From: Anaerolineae bacterium
GTDB taxonomy: Bacteria; Chloroflexota; Anaerolineae; Aggregatilineales; Phototrophicaceae
Reading direction: 5' to 3'
Length of the DNA stretch: 64,000 bases
Assembly: GCA_020849765.1 (NCBI GenBank)
Contig: JADLAY010000065.1
Span: 1-64,000, forward strand
Shown piece by piece: positions 42,985 through 52,650 of the stretch (within the stretch, counting starts at the first letter, position 1; every line of letters begins with the position of its first letter). Both the position numbers and the translations under genes were made by a program. The notes under the pieces were generated by a model, which worked only from the letters and a program-made list of their open reading frames with translations, made no database searches and was not told the DNA's origin.

Positions 42985-43049
42985 GTTAAGTCAGTTTTAA
43001 GGATATTTGAGGTGCATTTAAGTTACGCCGCCGCATGAGACTCTATGCT
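42985..43049 (+). promoter_or_regulatory. Four-unit promoter element, copy D (arylsulfotransferase-like gene)
   Basis: Plus strand: GTTAAGTCAGT, TTTAAGGATA, TTTGAGGTGCA, TTTAAGTTACG, then TATGCT at 43044-43049. Unit 4 starts 27 nt before the -10, as in copies A-C, although here unit 4 is TTTAAG-like instead of GATAACCACG. The gene starts 110 bp after the -10. Confidence 0.7.
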
Positions 43050-43158
43050 CTTACGGCGGGAGACAGTGCAGCCGACTGTTGCGTGGCGCGCTGCGGCTGT
43101 CTCCCTTTCTGTTCGCGGACGAACACATTGTCGCCCAGATCAATCGTAAGAGTGCATT

Positions 43159-44508
43159 ATGAGGCCTTTCCTGTCTGCCGCCGGTTCCGCATACCGGCTG
43201 ACCGCCGTCATCGGCATCACCTGCCTGACGGTTCTCCTCCTCGGCCATGGCCATATCGCCGCCGCCCAATCCGCCGAAACCAACGCCCCCTCGCCCGGTT
43301 ACACCCTGATCTCGCCGCTGTTCGGCGAGCAAACCATCCTGCTCGACGCCGACAACAACGTCGTCCACGCGTGGACGCTGCCCTATCTGTCCGGCGGCAT
43401 CGCCTACCTGCTCGACGACGGCCGCCTGCTGCAGACGGGCATCGTCGACGAGTCCGACTGGTTCCCGGAAGCGATCCGCACCGGCGGCCACGGTCACATT
43501 ACCCTGCTCGATTGGGATGGTGACGTGCTCTGGGAGTACACCCTGCACACGGAGACGCAGTTCGCCCACCACGGCATGGACGTCATGCCCAACGGCAACG
43601 TCATGCTGATCGTCTACGAGCGCTTCCTGAAGGAGGATGCGATCGCGGCAGGTCGTGATCCTGCGCTGTTCCCCGATGGGCGCGACGAGTTCTGGTCGGA
43701 AGCGCTGCTCGAGATCGACCCGGATACGAGCGCGATCGTCTGGGAGTGGCACCTGTGGGATCACCTGGTGCAGGATGCCAACGCGGACGCCGCCAACTAC
43801 GGCGATCCCGCGGCGCACCCGGAGCTGGTCGACGTCAACTACGTCGTCAACTTCCCCAACTACACCGAGGACTACGGCATCCACGTCGAGTGGATTCACA
43901 TGAACGCCGTCGACTACAACCCGCAGCTCGATCAACTGCTGCTCGGCGCGCGCCAGTTCAACGAGTTCTGGATCATCGATCACAGCACGACGAGCGCGGA
44001 AGCCGCCGGGCACACGGGCGGCGCATCCGGCAAGGGCGGTGATCTGCTCTATCGTTGGGGCAACCCCGCCGCCTACCGCGCGGGCGATGAATCGGCGCAG
44101 GTCTTCTGGTTCCCGCACGATCCGCGCTGGGTGACGGATGGGCTGCCGGGCGCCGGGCACATCACCCTCTACGACAACGGCTCCTACGTCGGGCGCGAGA
44201 GCACGCGCGCCCTGGAGATCGCGCCCGCGATCAACGACGACGGCTCATACGACCTGAGCGCCGGACAGCCCGCCGCGGGCGAGATCGTCTGGGAGTACGA
44301 CTTGACGTCGGATTACTCGTTCATCCTGGGATCGGTGCAGCGCCTGCCCAACGGCAATACGTTGATCAACGACGGCTATCAGATGCGCGTGTTCGAGGTG
44401 ACGCCGGACGGCCAGACCGTCTGGGAATGGCGCGAGCCGAACGGCCTCTACCTGTTCCACGTCGACCGCTATCCGGCGGACCTTCCGGCCTTCGCAGGCC
44501 ACGGCTAG
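43159..44508 (+). CDS. Arylsulfotransferase (ASST)-like secreted beta-propeller protein
   Basis: A 449-residue exported protein with a signal peptide (about 1-36, ending IAAAQSA). The repeated blades GDVLWEYTLHTETQFAHHGMD, LPNGNVMLIVYE, SAIVWEWHLWDHLVQD and QTVWEWREPNG form a beta-propeller like ASST and PQQ-type families. HH and H motifs (FAHHGMD, GIHVEWIHMN, FWFPHDPRW) could form the catalytic site that moves sulfate between phenols, but I cannot confirm activity. It is the only plus-strand gene with the four-unit promoter element. Confidence 0.82.
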   Translation: MRPFLSAAGSAYRLTAVIGITCLTVLLLGHGHIAAAQSAETNAPSPGYTLISPLFGEQTILLDADNNVVHAWTLPYLSGGIAYLLDDGRLLQTGIVDESDWFPEAIRTGGHGHITLLDWDGDVLWEYTLHTETQFAHHGMDVMPNGNVMLIVYERFLKEDAIAAGRDPALFPDGRDEFWSEALLEIDPDTSAIVWEWHLWDHLVQDANADAANYGDPAAHPELVDVNYVVNFPNYTEDYGIHVEWIHMNAVDYNPQLDQLLLGARQFNEFWIIDHSTTSAEAAGHTGGASGKGGDLLYRWGNPAAYRAGDESAQVFWFPHDPRWVTDGLPGAGHITLYDNGSYVGRESTRALEIAPAINDDGSYDLSAGQPAAGEIVWEYDLTSDYSFILGSVQRLPNGNTLINDGYQMRVFEVTPDGQTVWEWREPNGLYLFHVDRYPADLPAFAGHG

Positions 44509-44556
44509 GGTCGCGACCAGACCAATTGGGCGAGGCGTAGTTGCCCTCTTTGCCCT

Positions 44557-44650
44557 CACCCTAAATCCCTCTCCCTGATGGAGAGGGACTTTCAGATCCG
44601 ATTTTTCTCCCCTTCTCCCTAAGGGAGAAGGGGCCGGGGGTTGAGGGCAA
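44557..44650. repeat. CCCTCACCC...GAGAGGG repeat
   Basis: CCCTCACCCTAAATCCCTCTCCC, GGAGAGGGACTTTC and then TCTCCCTAAGGGAGA with GGGGTTGAGGGC form nested imperfect inverted repeats. The same order of words appears at 25612-25815 and 63619-63746. Confidence 0.75.
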
Positions 44651-44727
44651 GCAGCGGCAAAAGTGAAGTATGACCACCTCTAGATTGGCCAATCTGCCTA
44701 ATCGTCTTCCGACAACGCCGCGTCCCG

Positions 44728-45765
44728 TTATTCCAGCACGGCTTCTTCGTCGCGGTGGTAGCCGATCATCTTGTGGCGGTCTTCGTCCCACAGGCGAACG
44801 TGGAGCGATTTCAGGCTCGTGCGCACGGTCAGCGGCTCGATCACCTGGAACATCGGGTTGTCGTTGTGGCAGTTTTCCAGCTTGTAGTTCGGGATCTTCG
44901 GGCTGAGGTGATGGATGTGATGGAAGCCGATGTTGCCCGTGAACCACTGGAGCACCTTCGGCATCTGGAAGTAGGAGCTGCCATAGAGCGCGGCGGTGGC
45001 GTAATCCCACTGCTCGTGACGTTCCCAGTAGACGTTCTCGTACTGGTGCTGGACGTAGAACAGGTAAACGCCAAGCGATGAGGCGACGGCGATGATCGGG
45101 ATTTGCACGGCCAGGTACTGCCAGAAGCCGATCGTCGCGCTCATGCCGATCAGGATGCCGAGCAGAATCAGGTTGGTCCAGGTGACGCTGTTGCGCTCAC
45201 GAGCTTTGGCGCGCTCGTCGCGGACGGGCAGCCGCTGCAAGACGACGAAATCGATCACCGGGCCGATGCCGAAGATGATGAATGGGTTGCGGTAGATGCG
45301 GTAGAAGATCTTCTGCCAGCGCGGCAGTTCCAGATACTCCTCGTAGGTCAGCGTCCACACGTCGCCCGTCCCGCGCCGGTCGAGATCGCCCGACGTGGCG
45401 TGATGGATGGCGTGCGCGTGACGCCAGGCATAGTACGGCGTGAAGGTGATGATGCCCGTCAGAACGCCGACGATGTCATTGGCTCGGCGCGATTCGAAAA
45501 ACGACCCATGGCCGCAATCGTGGAAGATGATGAAGATGCGCACGGCAAACAGCCCGGCGACGATGGCGAAGACCAGCGTCAGGGCGTATGAGATCTCCAG
45601 GCTGCGATAAGCCAGATACCACAGGATGAAGAACGGGGCGATGCTGTTGAGCATCTGCCACAGGCTGCGGCGCATGTCGCTCTTGCGGTAGCCGGACACA
45701 GCTTGCTGCCAGGGGATCGAGTCTGCCTTGGGCGCAAATGCGCCATCCGCGGTGTTAACGGTCAC
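44728..45765 (-). CDS. Membrane fatty acid desaturase
   Basis: A 345-residue di-iron desaturase in the cytoplasmic membrane. The three histidine boxes are HDCGHGS (82-88), HAHAIHH (116-122) and HHIHH (282-286), with membrane helix pairs between boxes at about 44-80 and 195-240. It introduces double bonds in acyl chains, using ferredoxin or a similar donor. The start is a GTG with GAGGAG upstream. It probably adjusts membrane fluidity, and its presence suggests at least occasional exposure to oxygen. Confidence 0.95.
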   Translation of the reverse strand: MTVNTADGAFAPKADSIPWQQAVSGYRKSDMRRSLWQMLNSIAPFFILWYLAYRSLEISYALTLVFAIVAGLFAVRIFIIFHDCGHGSFFESRRANDIVGVLTGIITFTPYYAWRHAHAIHHATSGDLDRRGTGDVWTLTYEEYLELPRWQKIFYRIYRNPFIIFGIGPVIDFVVLQRLPVRDERAKARERNSVTWTNLILLGILIGMSATIGFWQYLAVQIPIIAVASSLGVYLFYVQHQYENVYWERHEQWDYATAALYGSSYFQMPKVLQWFTGNIGFHHIHHLSPKIPNYKLENCHNDNPMFQVIEPLTVRTSLKSLHVRLWDEDRHKMIGYHRDEEAVLE

Positions 45766-45796
45766 GTCGTTTCTCTGCTCCTCTTGTCGATTGGAT

Positions 45797-45828
45797 AAAA
45801 AAGATCTACCGGGATACGCCGGTAGATC
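45797..45828 (-). terminator. Intrinsic terminator of the DEAD-box helicase gene
   Basis: A 10-bp stem (GATCTACCGG with CCGGTAGATC, 6-nt loop) is followed on the minus strand by six T residues. It begins 18 bp after the helicase stop codon. Confidence 0.88.
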
Positions 45829-45845
45829 GTGACGGATGCTGCGTC

Positions 45846-47189
<1,344 letters not shown>

Positions 47190-47293
47190 GGAACCTCAGT
47201 GTACGAATGATTGTGGCGCGTCAGACGCGCGCGTGATCTGCAATGGATGGGATGTGACCGGGTGGTTGACAGCAGCCGCCTGCTGGTGAGAAC

Positions 47294-47488
47294 TCAATAA
47301 CCCAGGTGTTCCTTGTTGGCGGCGTCGAAACGGGCGCGGCGCACTTCCCCGGCTTCATGATGAAGCAGGCGGATGGCTTCCGCGACCGGCTCGTCGAGCA
47401 GTTTAGCCTGACGCATGACGGTGAGCAGCTCCCCGGCAAGGCGTTCCAACTCGTGTAGTTGCTTGTCGGAGACCGTCTCTAGGTTCAT
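47294..47488 (-). CDS. Small helical protein, hypothetical
   Basis: A 64-residue, highly charged protein predicted to be mainly two helices (SDKQLHELERLAGELLTVMR and EAIRLLHHEAGEVRRARFD). A GAGTGAG site lies just before the ATG. It is too short for a family call. The helical, charged nature fits a small regulator or coiled-coil partner. It starts about 320 bp from the nearest gene and looks monocistronic. Confidence 0.6.
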   Translation of the reverse strand: MNLETVSDKQLHELERLAGELLTVMRQAKLLDEPVAEAIRLLHHEAGEVRRARFDAANKEHLGY

Positions 47489-47807
47489 TTCTACTCACTC
47501 TCGTCTCGCTCGTCAGATGGAGATGTAGCGCAGGATCAAGCGGGTGCGGTGGTGTCGTTGGAGGCCGTAACCGGATGATGGCGCGCGTGCTTACGATCAG
47601 CACCGGCCTGGGCAACCCTTCTCGTGGTTTGAGGTCAGACCAATGTGCATTATCTCACATTTTGCCAATAATGACAGCGTAAGTTTAACCGGCGCGGAAG
47701 TTCAGATGAGCGCGCGGAGAGGAATTTGAGCGGTATTCACAGCACAAGATCACCCGATGGCGAGGGCGCAGCACGGCCATTTTTACGCCCTCACCGGAAT
47801 AGTTCCC
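47489..47807. other. Intergenic region without clear features
   Basis: No repeat family copy or gene is seen. A pocket of AT-rich sequence at 47640-47695 could hold the promoter of the small helical protein on the minus strand, but no well-spaced -35/-10 pair stands out. Confidence 0.4.
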
Positions 47808-48263
47808 CTACGCCGTCGGCAGCGGTTGAGCGAGAGCGTCCGCCACGCCCTGCTCGCCGAGCCAGTGCAGCGTGTGGCTCATAAGCTGCGTGTCGTCGAG
47901 CAGATGATCCTCGACCACCTGGCCCCAGACAATGCGCACGAACTGCGTGCCGTGGTTCTTGTACGTGCGGCCATCCGGCAGCGTGTCGCGGACGGTGAAG
48001 TGGACGGCGGCCTGCGTATTCCACGGGAAGCCGCTGACGACGATGCGATCCGCCTCAATCTGGAAGCCGGGGAAGATGTTGTGCAGGCGATGGAACCACG
48101 CGCGCACGGTATCTCGGCTGTGGAAGTCCGCGCTCAGCGCGTGATCCCCGGCGAAGGTGAAGTGAATGTCCGGCGCGAACTGCTTGAGCAGCGGTTCAAA
48201 GTCGGCGATGGAGATGTTGTGGAACCCCTGGCGGATGATGCGCTTCACAATCGAGTGGTACAT
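47808..48263 (-). CDS. SnoaL-like / NTF2-fold protein
   Basis: A 151-residue alpha+beta cone protein of the SnoaL-like polyketide cyclase/ester cyclase type. Typical segments are FEPLLKQFAPDIHFTFAGDH, VRAWFHRLHNIFPGFQIEADRIVVSG and KNHGTQFVRIVWGQVVEDHLLDDTQ. The cavity residues are not diagnostic, so its substrate is unknown. It follows the PadR regulator gene by 36 bp on the same strand, and is probably its target. Confidence 0.83.
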   Translation of the reverse strand: MYHSIVKRIIRQGFHNISIADFEPLLKQFAPDIHFTFAGDHALSADFHSRDTVRAWFHRLHNIFPGFQIEADRIVVSGFPWNTQAAVHFTVRDTLPDGRTYKNHGTQFVRIVWGQVVEDHLLDDTQLMSHTLHWLGEQGVADALAQPLPTA

Positions 48264-48299
48264 CGTCGCTGCTCCTGTCCTGGATGAACGGATGGGTCG

Positions 48300-48854
48300 T
48301 TACGGCAGTTGCTCGCTCAAAGTCCGGATGCTTTCCTGCAGCCACGCGATGTACATCGTCTCGTACATCTCGCCGAAGCGGCGCGTGGCCTCCCACAGAT
48401 AGGCGTGCATGGCGAGTTCCGGCTGCTCGGCCAGCATCTGGCCGATGGCGGCGGGCGCCTCCTGGCGATACTCGCTCAGCTTGTCCTGATGCAGTTTGAG
48501 CTGCAAGCGCAGTTGGCTCAGCAGCGCGTCTTTCTCGTCCGGTGAGGTGAAGAAGACCTTCGCCAGCAGGCCGTCCTTCTTGACCTCGTGCTCGGTGATC
48601 GGCGTCGCCAGCCAGTCGGCCAGCGCCGCGCGCCCCGCCTCGGTGATGGTGTAGACCCGCTTGTCCGGCTTGCTCTCCTGCGCTTCCACGTGCGAGATGA
48701 CGTCGCCGTCGCCCTCCAACTGCTTGAGCGTGGCGTAGACCTGACTCAGCTTGGCGTGCCAGAAGTTGCCCGTCGACACGTTGATCCAGCCCAGGAGTTC
48801 GTAGCCCGTCATCGCGCGGTAATCGAGCAGCCCCAACAAAATGAACTTGAGCAT
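48300..48854 (-). CDS. PadR-family transcriptional regulator
   Basis: A 184-residue regulator with an N-terminal winged helix (ILLGLLDYRAMTGYELLGWI, VYATLKQLEGDGDVIS, KRVYTITEAGRAALADWL) and a C-terminal helical dimerisation domain (about 85-180). The PadR wing and ITEAG motif are clear. It probably controls itself and the SnoaL-like gene behind it. Confidence 0.93.
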   Translation of the reverse strand: MLKFILLGLLDYRAMTGYELLGWINVSTGNFWHAKLSQVYATLKQLEGDGDVISHVEAQESKPDKRVYTITEAGRAALADWLATPITEHEVKKDGLLAKVFFTSPDEKDALLSQLRLQLKLHQDKLSEYRQEAPAAIGQMLAEQPELAMHAYLWEATRRFGEMYETMYIAWLQESIRTLSEQLP

Positions 48855-48860
48855 AGTACA

Positions 48861-48899
48861 TCAGCCTTTATACATAAATCTTTATATATAGATTCATGC
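48861..48899 (-). promoter_or_regulatory. AT-rich PadR promoter/operator region
   Basis: Immediately upstream of the padR-like start, AATCT (48877-48881) and AGATT (48890-48894) form an inverted repeat around TTATATAT, beside TATACAT. In a GC-rich genome this is a good candidate for the -10 region overlapped by an operator. Confidence 0.5.
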
Positions 48900-48923
48900 G
48901 AAATGTCAAGCAATTGGCGAATT

Positions 48924-48980
48924 CGTAGGGACGCGATTTTTCGCGTCCGAAACGGCGGACGGCAAGAATGCCGTCCCTAC
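48924..48980. repeat. Facing pair of GTAGGG-palindrome-GTCCG repeats
   Basis: A right-facing copy at 48924-48949 (core GCGA/TCGC) and a left-facing copy at 48956-48980 (core GGCA/TGCC) meet head to head just after the kinase gene on the minus strand. Confidence 0.72.
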
Positions 48981-48996
48981 AGTGGCCGTGTGACGC

Positions 48997-50358
48997 CTAC
49001 GCCGCGACGCTGACCACCTGCCCGGCGTGACGCGGCAGACACACCGTGACCGCCGTGCCCTTGCCGACCTCGCTTTCGGCGGTGATGGTGCCGCCGTGCG
49101 CCTCGACCAGCGCCTTGGCCACGGCCAGGCCAAGCCCGGTGCCACCCATGTCGCGGCTGCGGCCCGGATCGCCACGATAGAAGCGCTCGAAGATGTGCGG
49201 CAGATGCTCCGGCCGGATGCCATCGCCCGTGTCGGCGACCGTGATGCGCACGGAGTCGTCATCCGCGGCCAGTTTCAGCGTGATCGTGCCGCCCTCCGGC
49301 GTGTGGCGCAGGGCGTTATTGAGCAGGTTGTGCAGCACCTGGTTGATGCGCGCCGCGTCGATCATTACCGGCGTCGGTCTATCCGCCTTGACCAGATCAA
49401 ACTGGATGTTCTTGGTTTCCGCGACCATGTAGAACGGCGTCACCATGTCTTCGAGCGCGCTGCTCATGTCGATCTTCTGCTGCTGCAGCGGGAGCTGCTT
49501 GGCGTCCGCCTGCGACAGTTCGTGCAGGTCATTCACAAGGCGGCTCAGCATGCGCGTCTGCTCGTACAGCCCGGCGATCTCCTGCTTGGTCAGTGGGTAA
49601 GTGTCGTCGACCAGCGCATACAGATTCGTTTGCAGCGCATTGATCGGCGTGCGCAGTTCGTGGGCCACATCGGCGACCAGGTTGCGCCGCAATTTCTCCG
49701 CATTCTGGAGCGCGTCGGCCATCCGGTTGAACGAATCCGCCAGCAGGCGGATCTCGGACGTGCCCGTCGCCTTGACACGCCGTTCCAGCTCGCCCTTGCC
49801 GATCGCGTGCGTCGCCAGCGCCAGGTCTTCGAGCGGCGTCGTCAGCGAGCGGCTCATGAGGATGCCGAACAGGACGCCCATCACCCCGCCGACGAAGGTC
49901 GTCAGCAGCATGAACTCCTCGATGCCGACGCCGCGCACGAACGGGAACGGCTGAAAGGGCGCGGTCTGCCTGGCCTGGTTGGGGCCGACCAGCAGCACGG
50001 CCTGCGTCTGGCCATCGACCGTGATCGGCAGCGTTTGCAAGACGTCGAAGGTCGTCGTCGATTGCCCGTAGATCAGGTTGCCTTCCGGCGAAACCAGCGC
50101 ATACTGCGCCTCGCGCAGCGGCGGAATCGTATCCTGCGCGATGGCGAGAAAGTCGCCGACGCCCTGCCAGTTGCCGTAGGTCTGATACAGATCGCCCAGC
50201 GCGACCTCGAAGCTCGCAGGCAGGATCTCCTGCCGCAGCTCGTCGGACTGTTCGAGGCTGGCACGAATCAACAGCACGCCGACCACCGTGATGACGAAGA
50301 AGCCGATCACGATGACGGCGGCGAACGCCAGGCTCATCCGTACCCAAAGACGGTTCAT
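48997..50358 (-). CDS. Sensor histidine kinase with HAMP domain
   Basis: A 453-residue membrane kinase with helices at about 9-31 and 147-170 flanking a sensor domain of about 115 residues, a HAMP domain (171-223), HisKA with H233 (ADVAHELRTPINALQ) and HATPase_c (NLLNNALRHTP, DTGDGI, GTGLGLAVAKA). It follows its response regulator gene by 7 bp. The pair is divergent from a MacAB-like efflux operon, an arrangement often seen when the system senses the exported compound or envelope stress. Confidence 0.95.
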   Translation of the reverse strand: MNRLWVRMSLAFAAVIVIGFFVITVVGVLLIRASLEQSDELRQEILPASFEVALGDLYQTYGNWQGVGDFLAIAQDTIPPLREAQYALVSPEGNLIYGQSTTTFDVLQTLPITVDGQTQAVLLVGPNQARQTAPFQPFPFVRGVGIEEFMLLTTFVGGVMGVLFGILMSRSLTTPLEDLALATHAIGKGELERRVKATGTSEIRLLADSFNRMADALQNAEKLRRNLVADVAHELRTPINALQTNLYALVDDTYPLTKQEIAGLYEQTRMLSRLVNDLHELSQADAKQLPLQQQKIDMSSALEDMVTPFYMVAETKNIQFDLVKADRPTPVMIDAARINQVLHNLLNNALRHTPEGGTITLKLAADDDSVRITVADTGDGIRPEHLPHIFERFYRGDPGRSRDMGGTGLGLAVAKALVEAHGGTITAESEVGKGTAVTVCLPRHAGQVVSVAA

Positions 50359-50365
50359 AGCTGCC

Positions 50366-51067
50366 TCACTTACTGCCCAGACGGTAGCCGACGCCGTAGA
50401 TGGTCTGGATGTATTCCGGGTTGCGCGGGTCGGCTTCGATCTTGCGGCGCAGATTCTTGATGTGCGTATCGAGCGAGCGCTCCATGCCCTCGTACTGGAA
50501 GTTGAGCGCCGATTCGATCAGCTCGGCGCGCGTGAAGACGTGCTCCGGGCTGCGCATCAGCGCGTGGATCAACTCGAACTCGATGCGCGTCAGTTCGATC
50601 TCGTGCTCATCCTTGGTCAGTTGCCGTCGTGACGGATTCAGACGCAGCGCGCGGTAACGGAGCACGCGTTCCGTCTCCGCCTCCAGGTCGCCGGAGCTGC
50701 GGCGCAGCACCGAGCGCATGCGCGCCACGACCTCGCGCGGGTTGTACGGCTTGGTGATGTAATCGTCCGCGCCGATTTCGAGGCCGACGATCTTGTCCTT
50801 ATCGTCCACGCGCGCGGTCAGCATAATGATCGGCGTCGCCTTGAGATGGGGGTCACCGCGCACCGCCCGTGCGATCTCCATGCCATCGCGATCCGGCAGC
50901 ATCAGGTCGAGCAGCACCAGGCTGGGCTTCTCCTGGCGCATGATGTGCATGGCGGTCGCGCCGTCCGCCGCCGTCAGCACCTGAAAGCCAGAGCTTTCCA
51001 GGTAGGCCCGCAGCGCACGCATGGTCTCCGCGTGATCTTCCACAATCAGGATGCATTCCGACGCCAT
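50366..51067 (-). CDS. OmpR-family response regulator
   Basis: A 233-residue regulator. The receiver domain has phospho-acceptor D54 (VLLDLMLPDRDG), T82 (LTA) and K104 (TKPY). The winged-helix domain follows (LTKDEHEIELTRIEFELIHAL, DTHIKNLRRKIEADP). The ATG at 51067 is used; the frame extends to a TTG at 51094. It is first in the operon with its kinase and divergent from the efflux genes, which it probably activates. Confidence 0.95.
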   Translation of the reverse strand: MASECILIVEDHAETMRALRAYLESSGFQVLTAADGATAMHIMRQEKPSLVLLDLMLPDRDGMEIARAVRGDPHLKATPIIMLTARVDDKDKIVGLEIGADDYITKPYNPREVVARMRSVLRRSSGDLEAETERVLRYRALRLNPSRRQLTKDEHEIELTRIEFELIHALMRSPEHVFTRAELIESALNFQYEGMERSLDTHIKNLRRKIEADPRNPEYIQTIYGVGYRLGSK

Positions 51068-51146
51068 GAATTTCGTTTCCACCGTTGCTGACAATTCGCA
51101 TTTTCAACCTGCATTCACCGATCTGTGCCAATCGCCCAATTGTGGG

Positions 51147-51230
51147 TTTGGCGACGCCGGTAAGGGTTTGGCGACGCCAAACCCCTACAGACACCGTGCG
51201 ATCGTAGGGACGCCATGCATGGCGTCCGCC
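51147..51230. repeat. TTTGGCGACGCC repeats and a GTAGGG palindrome
   Basis: GGGTTTGGCGACGCC occurs twice in tandem near 51147-51182, the second time as a perfect inverted repeat with AAACCC. A GTAGGG family copy with core CGCCAT/ATGGCG follows at 51204-51230. Related TTTGGCG words occur near 168, 6195 and 21143. Confidence 0.65.
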
Positions 51231-51319
51231 CCGCAATCCGCGCAGATCGGTGAATCGATCTGATTCTCATTTTAACGGAGGATTATGGAGAAACTGTGAA
51301 TTCTGACGCCGCGTGCAAA

Positions 51320-51331
51320 AGTTTACACTTT
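51320..51331. promoter_or_regulatory. AGTTTACACTTT motif before the efflux operon
   Basis: This 12-mer is also present at 60295-60306, where it forms the -35 region of a promoter. Here it lies 80 bp before the first adaptor gene, in the divergent region shared with the two-component system. Confidence 0.4.
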
Positions 51332-51410
51332 CCCCAACATTTCCTCGCACTACCCCCACATTCTCTGCCGACAATACCGGCAGATGAGACAGACCTACAT
51401 GGAGTTTCCC

Positions 51411-52613
51411 ATGCGTGTGACCCGCACGTTAGCCCTTTTAGCCTTGTTGATATTCGCCATCCCGCTCGTGATTGGCGAAACGCGCGTCATCCAGGCGCAG
51501 GATGATACCGGAGACACAGTTGTCGCCCCGATCGAGGGCGATCCGGCACAGATGTCGTTCTCGCTGGACGAAGCGCCCGCCGCCCAGGCGACCACGGAGG
51601 TCGACACAAGCTCGACCATCGCTGTGCTCGGCTCAATCGAAGCCGCCCAGACGGCCAGCCTGACCTTCCTCACCTCCGGCATAATCGCCGAACTGCTCGT
51701 CAGCGAAGGCGATTACGTCGAGCAAGGCCAGCCAATCGCCCGCCTCGACTCAGAAAACGCGCAGCTTGCCTATGACCAGGCGGTTTACAACTTGGAACTG
51801 GCGCAGCTCGACCTGGAAGAACTGCAAGCCCCGCCCGACGAAACCGATCTCGAAAACGCGCGGCTCAACATCGTCAGCGCGCAGAGCGCTTACACCGACG
51901 CCGCCAACAGTGTGTCTGATTCTGACCTGGCGTCGGCGCAGATGCGCTATGAGCAGGCCCAGGCATCCTACGACCTGGCCGTTCAGGTGCGCGCCAACAT
52001 GAACGCGTCCGATGAGCAGACCGCGCTCCAGGATGCCGCCGTCGGCGCGGCGTCGTTCAATCTGGAGATCGCGCGGCTCCAGTTGGAGGAGATGCAAACG
52101 CCGAACAGCGCCAGCCTGTGGTCAGCCGGGGCGCGCATTCAGATCGCCCAACTCGAATACGATCAACTGCTGGCCGGGCCGACCGACGCCGAACTGACCA
52201 ATGCACAGCTCGCGGTCAGCAGCGCCCAGGCGCGCGTCGAAGAAGCACAGACCACGCTCCAACGGCTCGAACTGGTCGCGCCCTTCTCCGGCGTGATCAC
52301 GTCGCTGCCCGTCGACCTGAACGCCAACGTCACCACACAGACGGAGATCGCGCAGTTGACGGACATCTCGCAACTGCTGCTGACCGCTCCGCTGCATGAA
52401 CTTGACCTGGATGAAGTCAGCATCGGCGACCCGGCGACGATCGTCCTCGACGCACTGCCGGACGAGACCTTCAACGCGACCGTCCAGCGCATCGCCTGGA
52501 TCGGCGAGGAGTCGGATGGCATCGTCCAGTACACCATGTGGCTGCTGCTGGATACGGCCGACTCGCGCATTCGCCTGGGCATGACCGGCGAAGCCAACAT
52601 CGACGCCGCAGCC
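51411..52613 (+). CDS. HlyD/MacA-like membrane fusion protein (adaptor 1)
   Basis: A 400-residue exported adaptor with a signal peptide (about 1-25, ending RVIQAQ). A lipoyl-like half (SLTFLTSGIIAELLVSEGDYVEQGQPIARLD) is followed by a long coiled-coil hairpin (about 110-265) with repeated TDLENARLNIVSAQSAY and TDAELTNAQLAVSSAQARVEE segments, then the second lipoyl half (LVAPFSGVITSLPVDLN) and a beta-barrel. The ATG at 51411 follows GGAG. It is one of two adaptors in the operon. Confidence 0.92.
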
Positions 52614-52650
52614 TGAGCCGCACCCTAGAGAAGATGGGACAACCCTGACA

